From: Acidithiobacillus caldus ATCC 51756 | GTDB lineage: Bacteria > Pseudomonadota > Gammaproteobacteria > Acidithiobacillales > Acidithiobacillaceae | Direction: 5' to 3' | Assembly (NCBI RefSeq): GCF_000175575.2 | Contig: NZ_CP005986.1 | Location: 1,309,549 to 1,373,548 of the forward strand | DNA: 64,000 nt | In this document: piece by piece, positions 16,448 through 24,832 of the stretch | Numbering within the stretch: the stretch's first letter is position 1 | How the letters are laid out: the number at the start of each line of letters is the position of its first letter | Notes under the pieces: model-generated | Database searches by the model: none | Told to the model about the DNA's origin: nothing | What the model saw: only the letters and a program-made list of their open reading frames with translations | Made by a program: the position numbers and the translations under genes

Positions 16448-16732
16448 TCACAGCTCAGCCCACAAGACGACACTTGTCGCCAGCGGGATGAGATTCAACA
16501 GCGCACCGTGTCGGTTGAGCCAAGTCGAGCGCCAGCACAATCCGAGCGTCGTCACAAAACCGACGAAGACCACGATCGGCTTAACGGTGGTCAGTGAATG
16601 GACCAGTAGCACCGATGCCATCGCCCAAGCACCCAAGGGCAACGCGGCGATGGGCACTCAGTGATCGGGCAGAATGGCGTGGGGTAGGGCGACCAGAAAG
16701 GCCGCAGCGAGGAGCATCCAAAGTGCAGACAT
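16448..16732 (-). pseudogene. decayed small membrane protein with in-frame TGA (HxxxxDH-type permease remnant)
   Basis: Translation from the ATG at 16732 gives MSALWMLLAAAFLVALPHAILPDH, then TGA, and continues in the same frame VPIAALPLGAWAMASVLLVH and on to a stop at 16448. The HAILPDH pattern followed by a second hydrophobic helix resembles NicO/RcnA-like and related HxxxxDH membrane proteins, where Trp would be expected at the TGA position (one base change from TGG). The reading frame is otherwise open over about 94 codons but is short of any complete permease. I read it as a truncated pseudogene. An alternative start after the TGA would give only a 69-residue peptide. Confidence 0.5.
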
Positions 16733-16875
16733 CAACCGCCTAGGACCCGGTGTCGAGGGCATGGACGCGCTTCGGCGCGGGTGAAAGCTTAGGCGAAAGA
16801 GCGGCCGCGGAGCGCACCATGCCTTGCACGCCCGAGGCTACTCCAGTATAGTTCTGCGCTCACCGAAAGGTGCAC

Positions 16876-16951
16876 GCTCCCATCGTCTAGTGGTCCAGGA
16901 CACCGGCCTCTCACGTCGGTAACAGGGGTTCGAACCCCCTTGGGAGCGCCA
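16876..16951 (+). tRNA. tRNA-Glu (CTC)
   Basis: A 76-nt cloverleaf with GCTCCCA/TGGGAGC acceptor stem, anticodon stem CCGGC/GTCGG with loop CTCTCAC giving anticodon CTC, T-arm GGGGTTCGAACCCC, discriminator G and encoded CCA. Reads GAG codons. It borders a stretch of mobile-element debris on its 3' side, where integrative elements often insert. Confidence 0.96.
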
Positions 16952-17442
16952 TCTGCCCCCCCCTTTTATCTCCGGCCTCGATCTTGTAACTCACGATTGC
17001 AAAGAATTTTTTGGGTCCAGGGGTATCCGGTCGACGATTCCGCGCCAACAGGTTCTTCACGGCAACGTCGTCGCTCCCCTCAACAGACGCAATGAGGTTG
17101 TTCAGGGCCCGCTGCACATCCGCCACGCTCATGTGCCGAAAAGTCCTCACCATGGATTCCTCGGCTTCGACAGACTCTGAGGTAGCCAGAGTCTTGTAGA
17201 CACTCTCGATTGGATACCATGGATCGAGGAGGATGTGATGACTAGGAAAGTACCGCCGTACCCAAAGGAGTTGGAGTCTGGGACATAAGCTGTCCCGCGC
17301 CAACGGCATACTGGCGGGCTCAGTGGCCAATGCCCGATGTGCTGCTGCGGAGCGTGGGGCCCCAAAGAGCCTTTTCCAGCCGAGGTCGATATCCTGTCGG
17401 CCCGTCGCCTTCCACGATTCGCCGCCGAGGGCGATGGTGGCC
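16952..17442 (-). other. degraded coding debris beside tRNA-Glu, identity unknown
   Basis: On the minus strand an open frame contains a protein-like stretch (VYKTLATSESVEAEE, HMSVADVQRALNNLIASVEG, KKFFAIVSYKIEAGDKRGG) that runs into the tRNA. It carries no start of its own and follows the topoisomerase III remnant after a frame change. It may be the far end of the same mobile-element gene block, or unrelated. I do not recognise it. Confidence 0.35.
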
Positions 17443-17718
17443 GATTCAGCAGCGCCCCGATCGTGGCTAGTTGGTCCTTGGCATCCCGTTTGGGAAACTT
17501 CTTCCACTCCGTCGGCCGGATGGGCAGGTCCTGCATGCGCCAGATCTTCTTCTCCCTGACGGTCTTCGGTACGTCGCCGGGCAAATGGCGTCTGGCTCCG
17601 CCTGCTCCAGAATGTGTCCAAAGGCGTTGGTGATCTCATAACGGCTGGCCTGCAGTCCCAGCCCTTTCCGGATGGCGCGGGCCATGCTGGGCTTTTTGGC
17701 AATGATGACGGTGGTCAA
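17443..17718 (-). pseudogene. DNA topoisomerase III (TopB) N-terminal fragment, frameshifted
   Basis: Reading left from a TTG at 17718 (preceded by GAGGAG), the frame gives TTVIIAKKPSMARAIRKGLG and YEITNAFGHILEQAEPDA, the TOPRIM start of a type IA topoisomerase. Near 17585 the frame changes, and another frame continues with DLPIRPTEWKKFPKRDAKDQL, again the expected next segment (compare ADLPIVPEKW of E. coli TopB). Only about 100 of 650 residues remain. TopB/TraE homologues are common on conjugative plasmids and integrative elements, so this is probably the scar of an element that used the adjacent tRNA-Glu. Confidence 0.7.
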
Positions 17719-17780
17719 GGGTGTGCTCCTCGCTTCTCTGCTTGCGCAGGTATAGCGAGGGGCGCCGGCAATAGTTTGGA

Positions 17781-17829
17781 TTGACAACTGTGGTTGACAT
17801 GCACCGTGAGTGTCAACTATAGTTGACAC
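17781..17829 (+). promoter_or_regulatory. higBA-type promoter and double operator, leaderless architecture
   Basis: TTGACA at 17794-17799 and TATAGT at 17818-17823 are separated by 18 bp, a strong sigma70-type pair. Transcription would begin about 7 nt downstream, at the A of the toxin ATG (17830). No Shine-Dalgarno precedes that ATG. A perfect 20-bp palindrome GTGTCAACTATAGTTGACAC (17810-17829) covers the -10 and ends at the base before the ATG. A second imperfect copy, TTGACAACTGTGGTTGACA (17781-17799), covers the -35. These are probable sites for autorepression by the antitoxin. Confidence 0.7.
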
Positions 17830-18126
17830 ATGAAGGAAATCATCAAATCCGATATTTTCGATCGCTGGCTTATCGCACTTCGTGACCGACGAGCCCGAGC
17901 AAGGATCGAGGTGCGAATTCGGCGATTGAGCCTTGGTAATCCCGGAGATGTAAAACCAGTAGGGGAAGGCGTATTGGAAATACGGATTGATTACGATCCA
18001 GGTTACCACGTCTATTTTATGAGTCGTGGCCCATTGGTCATAGTACTGCTTTGTGCTGGCGACAAAAGCAGTCAGGACCGGGATATTGCCTTGGCCAAGA
18101 ACATTGCAGCACAGTGGAAGGAGTGA
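17830..18126 (+). CDS. RelE/HigB-type toxin, addiction-module killer family
   Basis: 98 residues. Motifs fit the phage-derived Gp49/HigB-like branch of the RelE superfamily: FDRWLIALRDRRARARIEVRIRRLSLGNPGDVKPVGEGVLEIRID, then YHVYFM and a late SSQDRDIALAKNIA. Members are usually ribosome-dependent mRNA endonucleases; the basic residues in the helical N-terminal half and the Arg in EIRIDYDPGYHVYF match that use. The toxin gene comes first, followed 5 bp later by the antitoxin, the HigBA order. The message is probably leaderless (see promoter entry). Next to mobile-element debris, a stabilisation role is likely. Confidence 0.85.
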   Translation: MKEIIKSDIFDRWLIALRDRRARARIEVRIRRLSLGNPGDVKPVGEGVLEIRIDYDPGYHVYFMSRGPLVIVLLCAGDKSSQDRDIALAKNIAAQWKE

Positions 18127-18131
18127 CGACG

Positions 18132-18425
18132 ATGGACATCCAATTCAGTCGCTATGACACGGTAGACTACCTTCAGACCGAGGAAGACATGGTGGCTTAT
18201 CTCGATGCGGTGATGGAAGACGGCGACCCTGCATTGATTGCCGCAGCGCTGGGGGACATAGCCCGCGCCCGCAATCTCAGCCGCCTCGCCCGAGAAGTCG
18301 GAATGAGCCGCCAGGGGCTGGACAAGGCCCTTTCGGGCAAAGGCAACCCCAGCTTGGCTACGGTCCTCAAGGTCGCCAAGGCGCTCGGGCTAAGACTGGC
18401 CTTTCAAACAGCCAGACAAGGTTAA
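18132..18425 (+). CDS. HigA-type antitoxin, Xre-family HTH
   Basis: 97 residues. An N-terminal toxin-binding part (YDTVDYLQTEEDMVAYLDAVMEDG) precedes a helix-turn-helix in ARARNLSRLAREVGMSRQGLDKALSGKGNPSLATVLKVAKALGLRL, as in putative addiction-module antidote proteins. It should neutralise the upstream toxin and repress the operon by binding the palindromes at 17781-17829. The ATG at 18132 lies 5 bp after the toxin stop, within range of GGAG at the toxin 3' end, so the antitoxin, unlike the toxin, has a normal ribosome-binding site. Confidence 0.86.
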   Translation: MDIQFSRYDTVDYLQTEEDMVAYLDAVMEDGDPALIAAALGDIARARNLSRLAREVGMSRQGLDKALSGKGNPSLATVLKVAKALGLRLAFQTARQG

Positions 18426-18558
18426 TTTTCCCGAAGGCCCCAGATAGAGAGCAGTGAGCGAACGATTGCGCCAATGCTGGCATCGTCAACGCTGGCGCTA
18501 GATGTCGCACAATACCATTTCGCCGAGTACTACTTCAAAATGGTGTTCGGCCTACTAA

Positions 18559-19707
18559 GGAGTCTCTGATTTAGCCATCTGATAGAATGGGCTGACCGAG
18601 TAGCGAGGAGATGCCATCCATGACCGGACAGATGACCTTTGCCGAGGAGCCCAGCCTGTCGCGACGCCGCAAGCAGACCAAGCGAGAACGCTTTCTGGCC
18701 GAGATGGATGCCGTGGTTCCCTGGGCCAGGCTTGTGGCCTTGATCGAGCCGCACTATCCCAAGGGTGGCAGTGGCCGCAAGCCCATGCCCTTGGAGCGGA
18801 TGCTGCGTATCCACTTTCTCCAGCAATGGTTCGGCTACTCCGATCCGGGGATGGAAGAGGCCCTGTACGAGGTTCCCCTGCTCCGTCAATTCGTCGGTAT
18901 CGACCTGGGCCGGGACTTCGTTCCTGACGAGACCACGATCCTGAAGTTCCGCCGCTTACTGGAGCGCCATGCGCTTGCTCAGGCCATCTTTGCCGAGGTG
19001 CAGGCGGTGTTGCGGGAGAAAGGGCTCTTTCTGCAGGAGGGCAAGACCGTGGATGCCACCTTGATTCACGCCCCGAGCTCCACCAAGAACCGAGACCGCC
19101 AGCGGGATCCGGAGATGAGCTCCACCAAGAAAGGGAATCAGTGGTATTTCGGGATGAAGGCGCATGTGGCAACGGATCTCCAAGGTATCGTACAGGCGGT
19201 GGACTTCACCGCGGCCAAGGTACCGGATCATCAGCGGCTGGAGGGGCTCCTTACCGGAGAGGAGTCGGTGGTCCTCGCTGACCGGGGCTATGACTATCCC
19301 CAGGTGCATGACACGCTGGTGGCCCGAGGCATACGGAACGCGGTAGCGCGGCGACGCTATCCTGGGCAGAAAACCGGCTTGGCGGCCCTCAAGCGCTACA
19401 ACCGCGCCATTGCCCGGATCCGTGCCCGGGGAGAACACGCCTTCCGGGTGCTGAAGTGCCAATTCGGTTATCAGCGAACCAGATATCGGGGTCTGGCCAA
19501 GAACGGTGCTCAACTGACCACGCTCTTTGCCTTGGCCAATCTGTACATGCTGAGGAGATATCTCCTGGCCGCGTAGGGAGTGGTGTGCCCAATATCCAAT
19601 AATTCTCCAGAAAATGGGGGAATTTGACGGATAAGTGACCTGATAGCAACGTGCTTAGGTCAATACTGGGGACAAGGCGCACCTTTTTAGGCTAGGTCAG
19701 AGCTTCC
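18559..19707 (+). mobile_element. IS5-family element (IS-A, copy 1), complete with target duplication
   Basis: 1149 bp flanked by the direct repeat CTAA (18555-18558 and 19708-19711), which fits the YTAR target rule of IS5. Imperfect terminal inverted repeats: GGAGTCTCTGATTTAGCC on the left and the complement of GGAAGCTCTGACCTAGCC on the right (14 of 18 match). It carries one transposase gene. A second copy lies at 38.5 kb and a fragment at 42.1 kb. Confidence 0.88.
18620..19576 (+). CDS. IS5-family transposase (IS-A, copy 1)
   Basis: 318 residues. N-terminal DUF772-like region (EQ-type PLERMLRIHFLQQWFGYSDPGMEEALYE), then DDE core with VDATLIHAPSSTKNRDRQRDPEM (first Asp), VLADRGYDYPQVH (second Asp, DRGYD) and RARGEHAFRVLKCQFGY holding the catalytic Glu. 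GAGGAG lies 9 nt before the ATG at 18620; an ATG directly against the ribosome-binding site (18611) is less likely. The gene is intact and the element has both ends, so it may still be active. Confidence 0.93.
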   Translation: MTGQMTFAEEPSLSRRRKQTKRERFLAEMDAVVPWARLVALIEPHYPKGGSGRKPMPLERMLRIHFLQQWFGYSDPGMEEALYEVPLLRQFVGIDLGRDFVPDETTILKFRRLLERHALAQAIFAEVQAVLREKGLFLQEGKTVDATLIHAPSSTKNRDRQRDPEMSSTKKGNQWYFGMKAHVATDLQGIVQAVDFTAAKVPDHQRLEGLLTGEESVVLADRGYDYPQVHDTLVARGIRNAVARRRYPGQKTGLAALKRYNRAIARIRARGEHAFRVLKCQFGYQRTRYRGLAKNGAQLTTLFALANLYMLRRYLLAA

Positions 19708-19813
19708 CTAAACCCCCGCCTCGCTCCGATGATCGGCCGAAGGGTACCAACCCACAGGATCTGGCGCCAAGACATAAGAGGTTCCCTAGTCCCCGGATTT
19801 TTATAAGATTTGC

Positions 19814-20821
19814 TCATTTTCTCAAGCTTTTTCCCGCTAGCCGAAAAAGAGCACCCCAAAAATCCCCGATATCAACCAATTTTTTATCATCACCGACTTT
19901 GCGTATGGCTGCAAAGACGGCATTGGAATCAAGATTCTGGCTCCAATCGGAATGGAACTGTTTTTCCAATTTCAGAGTGTCCCATCCTTTCAATAACACA
20001 CCCATTTCCCGATTGTCTTCCAGACTGGTCTGGGTAAAATTCTCCGACCCAATGAAGGCCAGATGGTTGCCAACGATCATCTTGGCGTGCATGTAGATGG
20101 GTTTCTTGGGCATCAGCCGCACCTGGCAGCCATGCTGCTCCAAGAAAGCCACATCGCGGCGATCCTCGGTACTGATGGTGGCCGGCAAAATCATCCGCAG
20201 ATCCTTCCCTTTTGTTGCCAAGGCATCGAGGATGGTCTTATAGGGCCCCAATTCTTCGGACTCCACATCAACCGTCCCCGGCTGATCGATGACCTGTAAA
20301 AGCTGCGATGCCGAAGTGCCAGGCGAAAGGACCAGAACCCGATGCGTCCAGGCGGGCGCATGCTGGCGGTTCCAATCCGCGTCGAACACCGCTTGCACCG
20401 CGCGAACGATCGTCGGATTGGTCGTGTCATACAGATACTCCCGATTCCGGTGGAAAGCCGACCAGTCCATGTTGGCCGTGCCAATCTCGGCCTCGTGGCC
20501 ATTCACACAATACTTGGCATGGTAGAACCGATAGGCGCCGTCGCCGCTCACGAACCGAGTGGGGACGTAGCGAAAATACGCCCCCGTCGCTTCGATGGCG
20601 CGAACTTCCTTTTGCACCTGCCAGGGCTTCATCCCGTAGGGCTTCGGCTCCACCATGATGCGGACGTCCACGCCTCGGTGCTCGGCATCCCGCACCGCGG
20701 CCAAGATTCGGCGATCGTCGAGGTAGTACACCCCGATATCGAGTTGATGACGGGCGGAGTCGATGACGTTCAAAATCGGCGCTGGGCCGGCGTTCGGTTC
20801 GATATACAAAGGCACGCGCAA
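19814..20821 (-). CDS. phospholipase D-family protein with two HKD-like motifs
   Basis: 335 residues, no clear signal peptide or membrane helix. Two PLD motifs are present: FYHAKYCVNGHEAEIGTANMD near residue 120 and YMHAKMIVGNHLAFIGSENF near residue 250. Both keep His and Lys and the following G-(T/S)-x-N, but the Asp of HxKxxxxD is Gly or Asn. The family covers cardiolipin synthase-like transferases, nucleases and toxins. The soluble, two-motif form could be a phosphodiesterase or nuclease. It stands alone between an IS element and a GGDEF gene, with an intact frame and the ATG at 20821. Confidence 0.75.
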   Translation of the reverse strand: MRVPLYIEPNAGPAPILNVIDSARHQLDIGVYYLDDRRILAAVRDAEHRGVDVRIMVEPKPYGMKPWQVQKEVRAIEATGAYFRYVPTRFVSGDGAYRFYHAKYCVNGHEAEIGTANMDWSAFHRNREYLYDTTNPTIVRAVQAVFDADWNRQHAPAWTHRVLVLSPGTSASQLLQVIDQPGTVDVESEELGPYKTILDALATKGKDLRMILPATISTEDRRDVAFLEQHGCQVRLMPKKPIYMHAKMIVGNHLAFIGSENFTQTSLEDNREMGVLLKGWDTLKLEKQFHSDWSQNLDSNAVFAAIRKVGDDKKLVDIGDFWGALFRLAGKSLRK

Positions 20822-21096
20822 CCTCTAGGGATCCGGGAAACCTTTTCAGATTTTAGGGGAAGAGCACGGAAAATGCCCTCCTGCCCATAGCACCGATGGT
20901 TTCGTCTGTTGCTGGATAGAGGTATAGCCAAAGGGCAGGGCGGAAAGCGCACAAACCAGCGCAGCCCCAGTTTGGCTCAAGAAGATGTGCCCTTGCGACG
21001 CTGGTTGTGGCGAATGACTGTGGACTGAACGGCGAGGAAAGGGGAGAGCGACGCGAACCCCTCGGGCGCGCCAACTCAAGAGCCATCGGTAAACTC

Positions 21097-22722
21097 TCAG
21101 AGTTCGTTGCTCAAGAAGACCCTCCGGCGCCCGGCGGCTTTTGCTGCGTACAGTGCCTTATCGGCGTCGATGATGCAGTCCTCCAGTTCCATGCCCGAAC
21201 GCCACTGCGTGATTCCAGCGCTGAAGGACACCGTAAAGCTCCCGTCTCGGACCATCGTGGGTTGTCTATCCAGCTCGTCCTGCACGCGCTCCAGGACACT
21301 GCGGGCCTTTTCTGCGGTGGAGTTGGGTAACAGGGCGACGAGCTCCTCGCCGCCGTAGCGGGCAAAACTGTCCGTCGCGCGCAAGGCGCGGCGAAAGGTT
21401 TCGCAAAAGTTGATCAGCACACGATCGCCCAGATCGTGTCCATAACGATCATTGATCCGTTTGAAGCGATCCAGATCCACGAGGGCAAGGACGAGGCTCT
21501 GGTTATGCCGCTCTGCACGGGCCTTTTCCCGCCGGAAGACCTCTGCCAGACCGCGACGGTTGAGCGCGCCGGTGAGTGGATCGACGTGCACCAGAGCGCT
21601 GACCGTCGCGAGTTCTTCCTCCAGTTCGTGGATCTTGTTCTGGGCCCGTCGCAATTGCTCGCGCGCATCCTTGAGAACAGCCAGGGAGCCGGCCGTCTTT
21701 TCGCGCAGGCGCTGACTGGTCTCGAGGACGCCGGTGACGATTCGGCGAATCTGCTGCCAGTCCTCTGCTACTTCCAGGTTTTGCGAATAGACCGCCAGCG
21801 CATTCTGTGCCTCGGCACTATCCTGACTGAAGTTCTCCAGGCTCTCGAAGATCAGCGTCATCAGATCGTGCAGGGCACGACGGGCTGCACCAATGCTGGA
21901 TTGCCGCTGCTCCTGCTGCAAAACCAGAGTCTTCAGACTACCAACCCCAGTTTGCACACGCTGCAGGCGCAAAGGCGGATGCAGGCTACTCTCGAGAATT
22001 TCCATCTGTCCCAAAAGCCAACGATCATCCTCGACCAGGCTCTTGATATTGCGCAGAAAAATATGGACGAGTTCAGACAGGGCGGCACTGAGGCGCGCGC
22101 CATCGGTCTCCAGTTGGTCGAGGCGTTGCCACAGTTGGCGGCTGCCCTGGAGCAGCTGCTGGAGATCGGGGGCATCTGCATTCAGTTCGGCTTCGAGTTG
22201 TCGAAGGATGGGGGCGGCCTCCCCATCCTCGCGCAGGCTCGCGGCGAGCCCCTGAAAAATGCTGCGGCGCCAGAGTTCCCGCCAGGCTTCCTGGGATCCT
22301 CGCGCAATCGGATCCTCTTCCACGCCGGCAGTGGCTGGCGGCACCCGGCGCGTGGGCTGCTTTTCCCAATTTTTCACCAAAGCCGTGAGCTTGTGGTACA
22401 GGGTGGTGTTGCTACTGTACTTCAAAACCTGCTCTCGGCTCATGATCTTTTGCAGGTGTGTGAGATTTTCCTGGTCGCGCTCCCACTCCCGGAACCAACG
22501 ACTCAGGAGCGTTGCCCAGTGGTATTCCGTTTCATCGCAGGCATTCGCGGCAGACGTGTCGGCGGCTGTGGCCGAGGTTTCGGATACGGCTTCCGGACCA
22601 AGCTTTTCCGTGCAAACCTCGTGGTAAACGCGGGCATAATTCTCCGGAGTTGGTGCCGCCTTGCGATTGGCCAGATGGCGCAGGGTCTCGCGAGCGATCT
22701 CGGTGGCGTTTACGGTCGACAT
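21097..22722 (-). CDS. diguanylate cyclase (GGDEF) with long helical sensory region
   Basis: 541 residues, cytoplasmic, no membrane segments. The N-terminus (ATEIARETLRHLANRKAAPTPENYARVYHE) matches a region often found in front of soluble GGDEF proteins. A long, largely helical middle part with coiled coil (REQLRRAQNKIHELEEELATVSAL) leads to the GGDEF domain, where the active site reads YGGEEL and an RxxD inhibitory site (RATD) stands five residues upstream. It should make cyclic-di-GMP from GTP with product inhibition. ATG at 22722. It is oriented away from the flagellar genes and followed only by non-coding DNA. Confidence 0.92.
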   Translation of the reverse strand: MSTVNATEIARETLRHLANRKAAPTPENYARVYHEVCTEKLGPEAVSETSATAADTSAANACDETEYHWATLLSRWFREWERDQENLTHLQKIMSREQVLKYSSNTTLYHKLTALVKNWEKQPTRRVPPATAGVEEDPIARGSQEAWRELWRRSIFQGLAASLREDGEAAPILRQLEAELNADAPDLQQLLQGSRQLWQRLDQLETDGARLSAALSELVHIFLRNIKSLVEDDRWLLGQMEILESSLHPPLRLQRVQTGVGSLKTLVLQQEQRQSSIGAARRALHDLMTLIFESLENFSQDSAEAQNALAVYSQNLEVAEDWQQIRRIVTGVLETSQRLREKTAGSLAVLKDAREQLRRAQNKIHELEEELATVSALVHVDPLTGALNRRGLAEVFRREKARAERHNQSLVLALVDLDRFKRINDRYGHDLGDRVLINFCETFRRALRATDSFARYGGEELVALLPNSTAEKARSVLERVQDELDRQPTMVRDGSFTVSFSAGITQWRSGMELEDCIIDADKALYAAKAAGRRRVFLSNEL

Positions 22723-22769
22723 GGTGAATCCCGCTGTGGCTTTTTCTATCGGCTTAGAGTAAGCCAGGA

Positions 22770-23651
22770 TCAGCCCATGGAATAGCTGACTACGGCGCGG
22801 TTTCTGCCCGTTTCTTTAGCCTGATACAAGGCCTGATCGGCAGTCTTGAGGATAGCCTGCGGATCGCCACCTTTCTGCAGCGGAGCAAGGCCCACCGATA
22901 CCGTGATGCTGAGGCCAGATCCATCGTCCTCACGCAAACGCTCGATGGCACGGCACAGTCTGTCTGCCATGCCCACGGCACACTGTGGATGCAGTTTCGG
23001 AAGGAGGGCGATGAATTCGTCGCCGCCGAAACGATAAAGGCCGTCATAGCGGCGCAGCGACTCGCGTAAACGCTGGGCGACCCGAGTGAGCAACCGATCT
23101 CCGAGGAGATGGCCGTGTCGATCGTTCAAAAACTTGAAACCATCGACATCGATCATGGCGACAAAGCAATCCTGGCCACGATCCACCAGCGCCTGCTCGC
23201 GCAGCAGATCGCGCTCGAATTGCCGACGGTTGGGAAGGCCCGTCAGTGCATCACGCTCGGCAAGGTACTGGCTGTGCGCAATGACCTGGTCGCTGACCGT
23301 CTTTCCAAAGGCGGAAACCTGGCGCAGCGTGCCCTTCGCATCGGGTAGACGACAAAAACTTGACGGATCAGCACCAGCCAACTGGTGCAGGAGATGATGG
23401 CACTCGTGTTGCAGCTCGTGCCAGAGCGTTTTGTGTTCTGGCGGTAGTCGCGTTTCTGGATCGTGCAGGGCGGCAAGAAGTCGCCGCTCGCTTTGCCGTG
23501 TCGCGGTCAAAGGCGGATCGTCTGCAAGCCACGTCTGCCAGAAATCCTGCCAGGCCCCGTGAAGTTCAAGCAGATCCTCAAAAAACCGCGAACTGTCGTC
23601 CGCCAAGCCCATAGACGGCAACTCAGACGACAATAGTTTGGTTCGGACCAT
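22770..23651 (-). CDS. diguanylate cyclase (GGDEF), DgcZ/CZB-like architecture possible
   Basis: 293 residues. An N-terminal helical domain contains several His and one Cys (KTLWHELQHECHHLLHQLAG), followed by a GGDEF domain with RFGGDEF and an RRYD inhibitory site five residues earlier. The His/Cys cluster recalls zinc-binding CZB or globin-like sensors, but I cannot assign it. AGGAGG precedes the ATG at 23651, so the longer upstream ORF is rejected. It lies 47 bp upstream of the other GGDEF gene on the same strand, so the two may be co-transcribed, and is divergent from the fliL-side genes. Confidence 0.9.
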   Translation of the reverse strand: MVRTKLLSSELPSMGLADDSSRFFEDLLELHGAWQDFWQTWLADDPPLTATRQSERRLLAALHDPETRLPPEHKTLWHELQHECHHLLHQLAGADPSSFCRLPDAKGTLRQVSAFGKTVSDQVIAHSQYLAERDALTGLPNRRQFERDLLREQALVDRGQDCFVAMIDVDGFKFLNDRHGHLLGDRLLTRVAQRLRESLRRYDGLYRFGGDEFIALLPKLHPQCAVGMADRLCRAIERLREDDGSGLSITVSVGLAPLQKGGDPQAILKTADQALYQAKETGRNRAVVSYSMG

Positions 23652-23786
23652 GTTCCAACCTCCTATGGTTGGTACATATATAGCAAAAGGCGTGCCCGGC
23701 CGGATTCCGAGATGCAGCGAGCCACCCTTCAGAAAAACGGATCGTGTGTCGTAGAACCAGCTGTTGCTGGCCAACAGGATACGTCC

Positions 23787-24206
23787 ATGACCACTCTGTC
23801 GCCAAACCGTCCCTGTTCCGCGGGTGTCTCGCCGAGGGCGGGCACGCTGCATTACCTCGCGCTGGACTCCATCGCACGGGTGGTCGAGCGACTTGCGGGC
23901 AGCACTGACCTACGTGAGCGTCAACTCCTGCTGCAACGTTTGACGCGCTTGGAGGCGCTCATCTATTGGCAGCTTTTTCACCTGGGAAAGAGCTCACGGC
24001 AGGATCTGGCCATCCAGGGCGATCGCCTGCTGCGGCTGCTCCTCCTGCGGCTGGCCCACCTGCGGATTTTTGGTGATTACGGTGTGCTCGGAGAATGTCG
24101 AGACATCCTCTCGGCGCTACAGCGTTTTTTGCAGGCATGGACAATGGTTATACCCGATCTTGCGGATTACACCGTCGACTTCGAGCGCCTGTGGTCGGGT
24201 CAATGA
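23787..24206 (+). CDS. conserved-looking hypothetical protein upstream of fliL
   Basis: 139 residues, not recognised. It is Leu- and Arg-rich and mostly helical (RERQLLLQRLTRLEALIYWQLFHLG, RLLRLLLLRLAHLRIFGDYG), without signal peptide or membrane helix. I use the ATG at 23787, which has AGGA at suitable spacing; an ATG at 23712 has none. It is divergent from a GGDEF gene and 116 bp upstream of fliL, so a link to the motility/cyclic-di-GMP block is suggested only by position. Confidence 0.55.
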   Translation: MTTLSPNRPCSAGVSPRAGTLHYLALDSIARVVERLAGSTDLRERQLLLQRLTRLEALIYWQLFHLGKSSRQDLAIQGDRLLRLLLLRLAHLRIFGDYGVLGECRDILSALQRFLQAWTMVIPDLADYTVDFERLWSGQ

Positions 24207-24322
24207 ACCGAGCATACCTCAAGGGGCAGCTGTATCCATCGCGAAACGCTTCGCAGGCCTACACGGTTATGGGAAGATACCGCGCTTTTCAACAAATGGG
24301 GCATTGAACAAGGTAAAAAGCC

Positions 24323-24823
24323 ATGGCGGTAAACAAAACATCGGGTAAGGGTAAATGGATTCTCATCGCAATCATCGTGATCCTTGTGCTGCTCCTCGCC
24401 AGTGCGGCGGGCTGGTGGTTCCTGCTACGTCCCTCGGCGGCACCCACGCCAGCGCAAATTGCGAAGGAGCGCGAGGCCAAGGTCAAGTTCATCGATCTTG
24501 GCTCTTTGGTAACCAATCTGCAAAGCAGCGATGGCAGCACCCACTATATCCAGGTCGAGGTGCAGCTGAAGACCTACGATCCTTCCATAGACGCCAAGGT
24601 CAAGGCCCTGATGCCGGAAATTCGCAATAGCATCCTCCTTCTACTGGCCGCGCAGCATGCCGACCAGGTCGGGCAACCCCAGGTGCGCACGGATCTGCTG
24701 AACGAAATCAAAAAACGGGTGAACGGCATCCTCGACAGCGACGGCGGCACCTTGCCAGCGGCGCAGACCAGCGCCAAGCAGCCCATCGCGGCTGTCTACT
24801 TCAGCAGTTTCGTGATCCAGTAA
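24323..24823 (+). CDS. fliL: flagellar basal body-associated protein FliL
   Basis: 166 residues. A short Lys-rich cytoplasmic start, one membrane helix (WILIAIIVILVLLLASAAGWWFLL), then a periplasmic domain with VKFIDLGSLVTNLQSSDGSTHYIQVEVQLKTYD, the typical FliL beta core. The family sits at the stator and raises motor torque. ATG at 24323 is preceded by AAGGT. It is followed by motA 9 bp after its stop, an arrangement that supports a stator operon fliL-motA-motB. Confidence 0.9.
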   Translation: MAVNKTSGKGKWILIAIIVILVLLLASAAGWWFLLRPSAAPTPAQIAKEREAKVKFIDLGSLVTNLQSSDGSTHYIQVEVQLKTYDPSIDAKVKALMPEIRNSILLLLAAQHADQVGQPQVRTDLLNEIKKRVNGILDSDGGTLPAAQTSAKQPIAAVYFSSFVIQ

Positions 24824-24832
24824 GGCGCAGCC

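Noticed and set aside
17830-18425. Considered as RelBE rather than HigBA
   Set aside because: The toxin gene comes first and the antitoxin is an Xre-type HTH protein, which fits the HigBA order; RelB is a ribbon-helix-helix protein.
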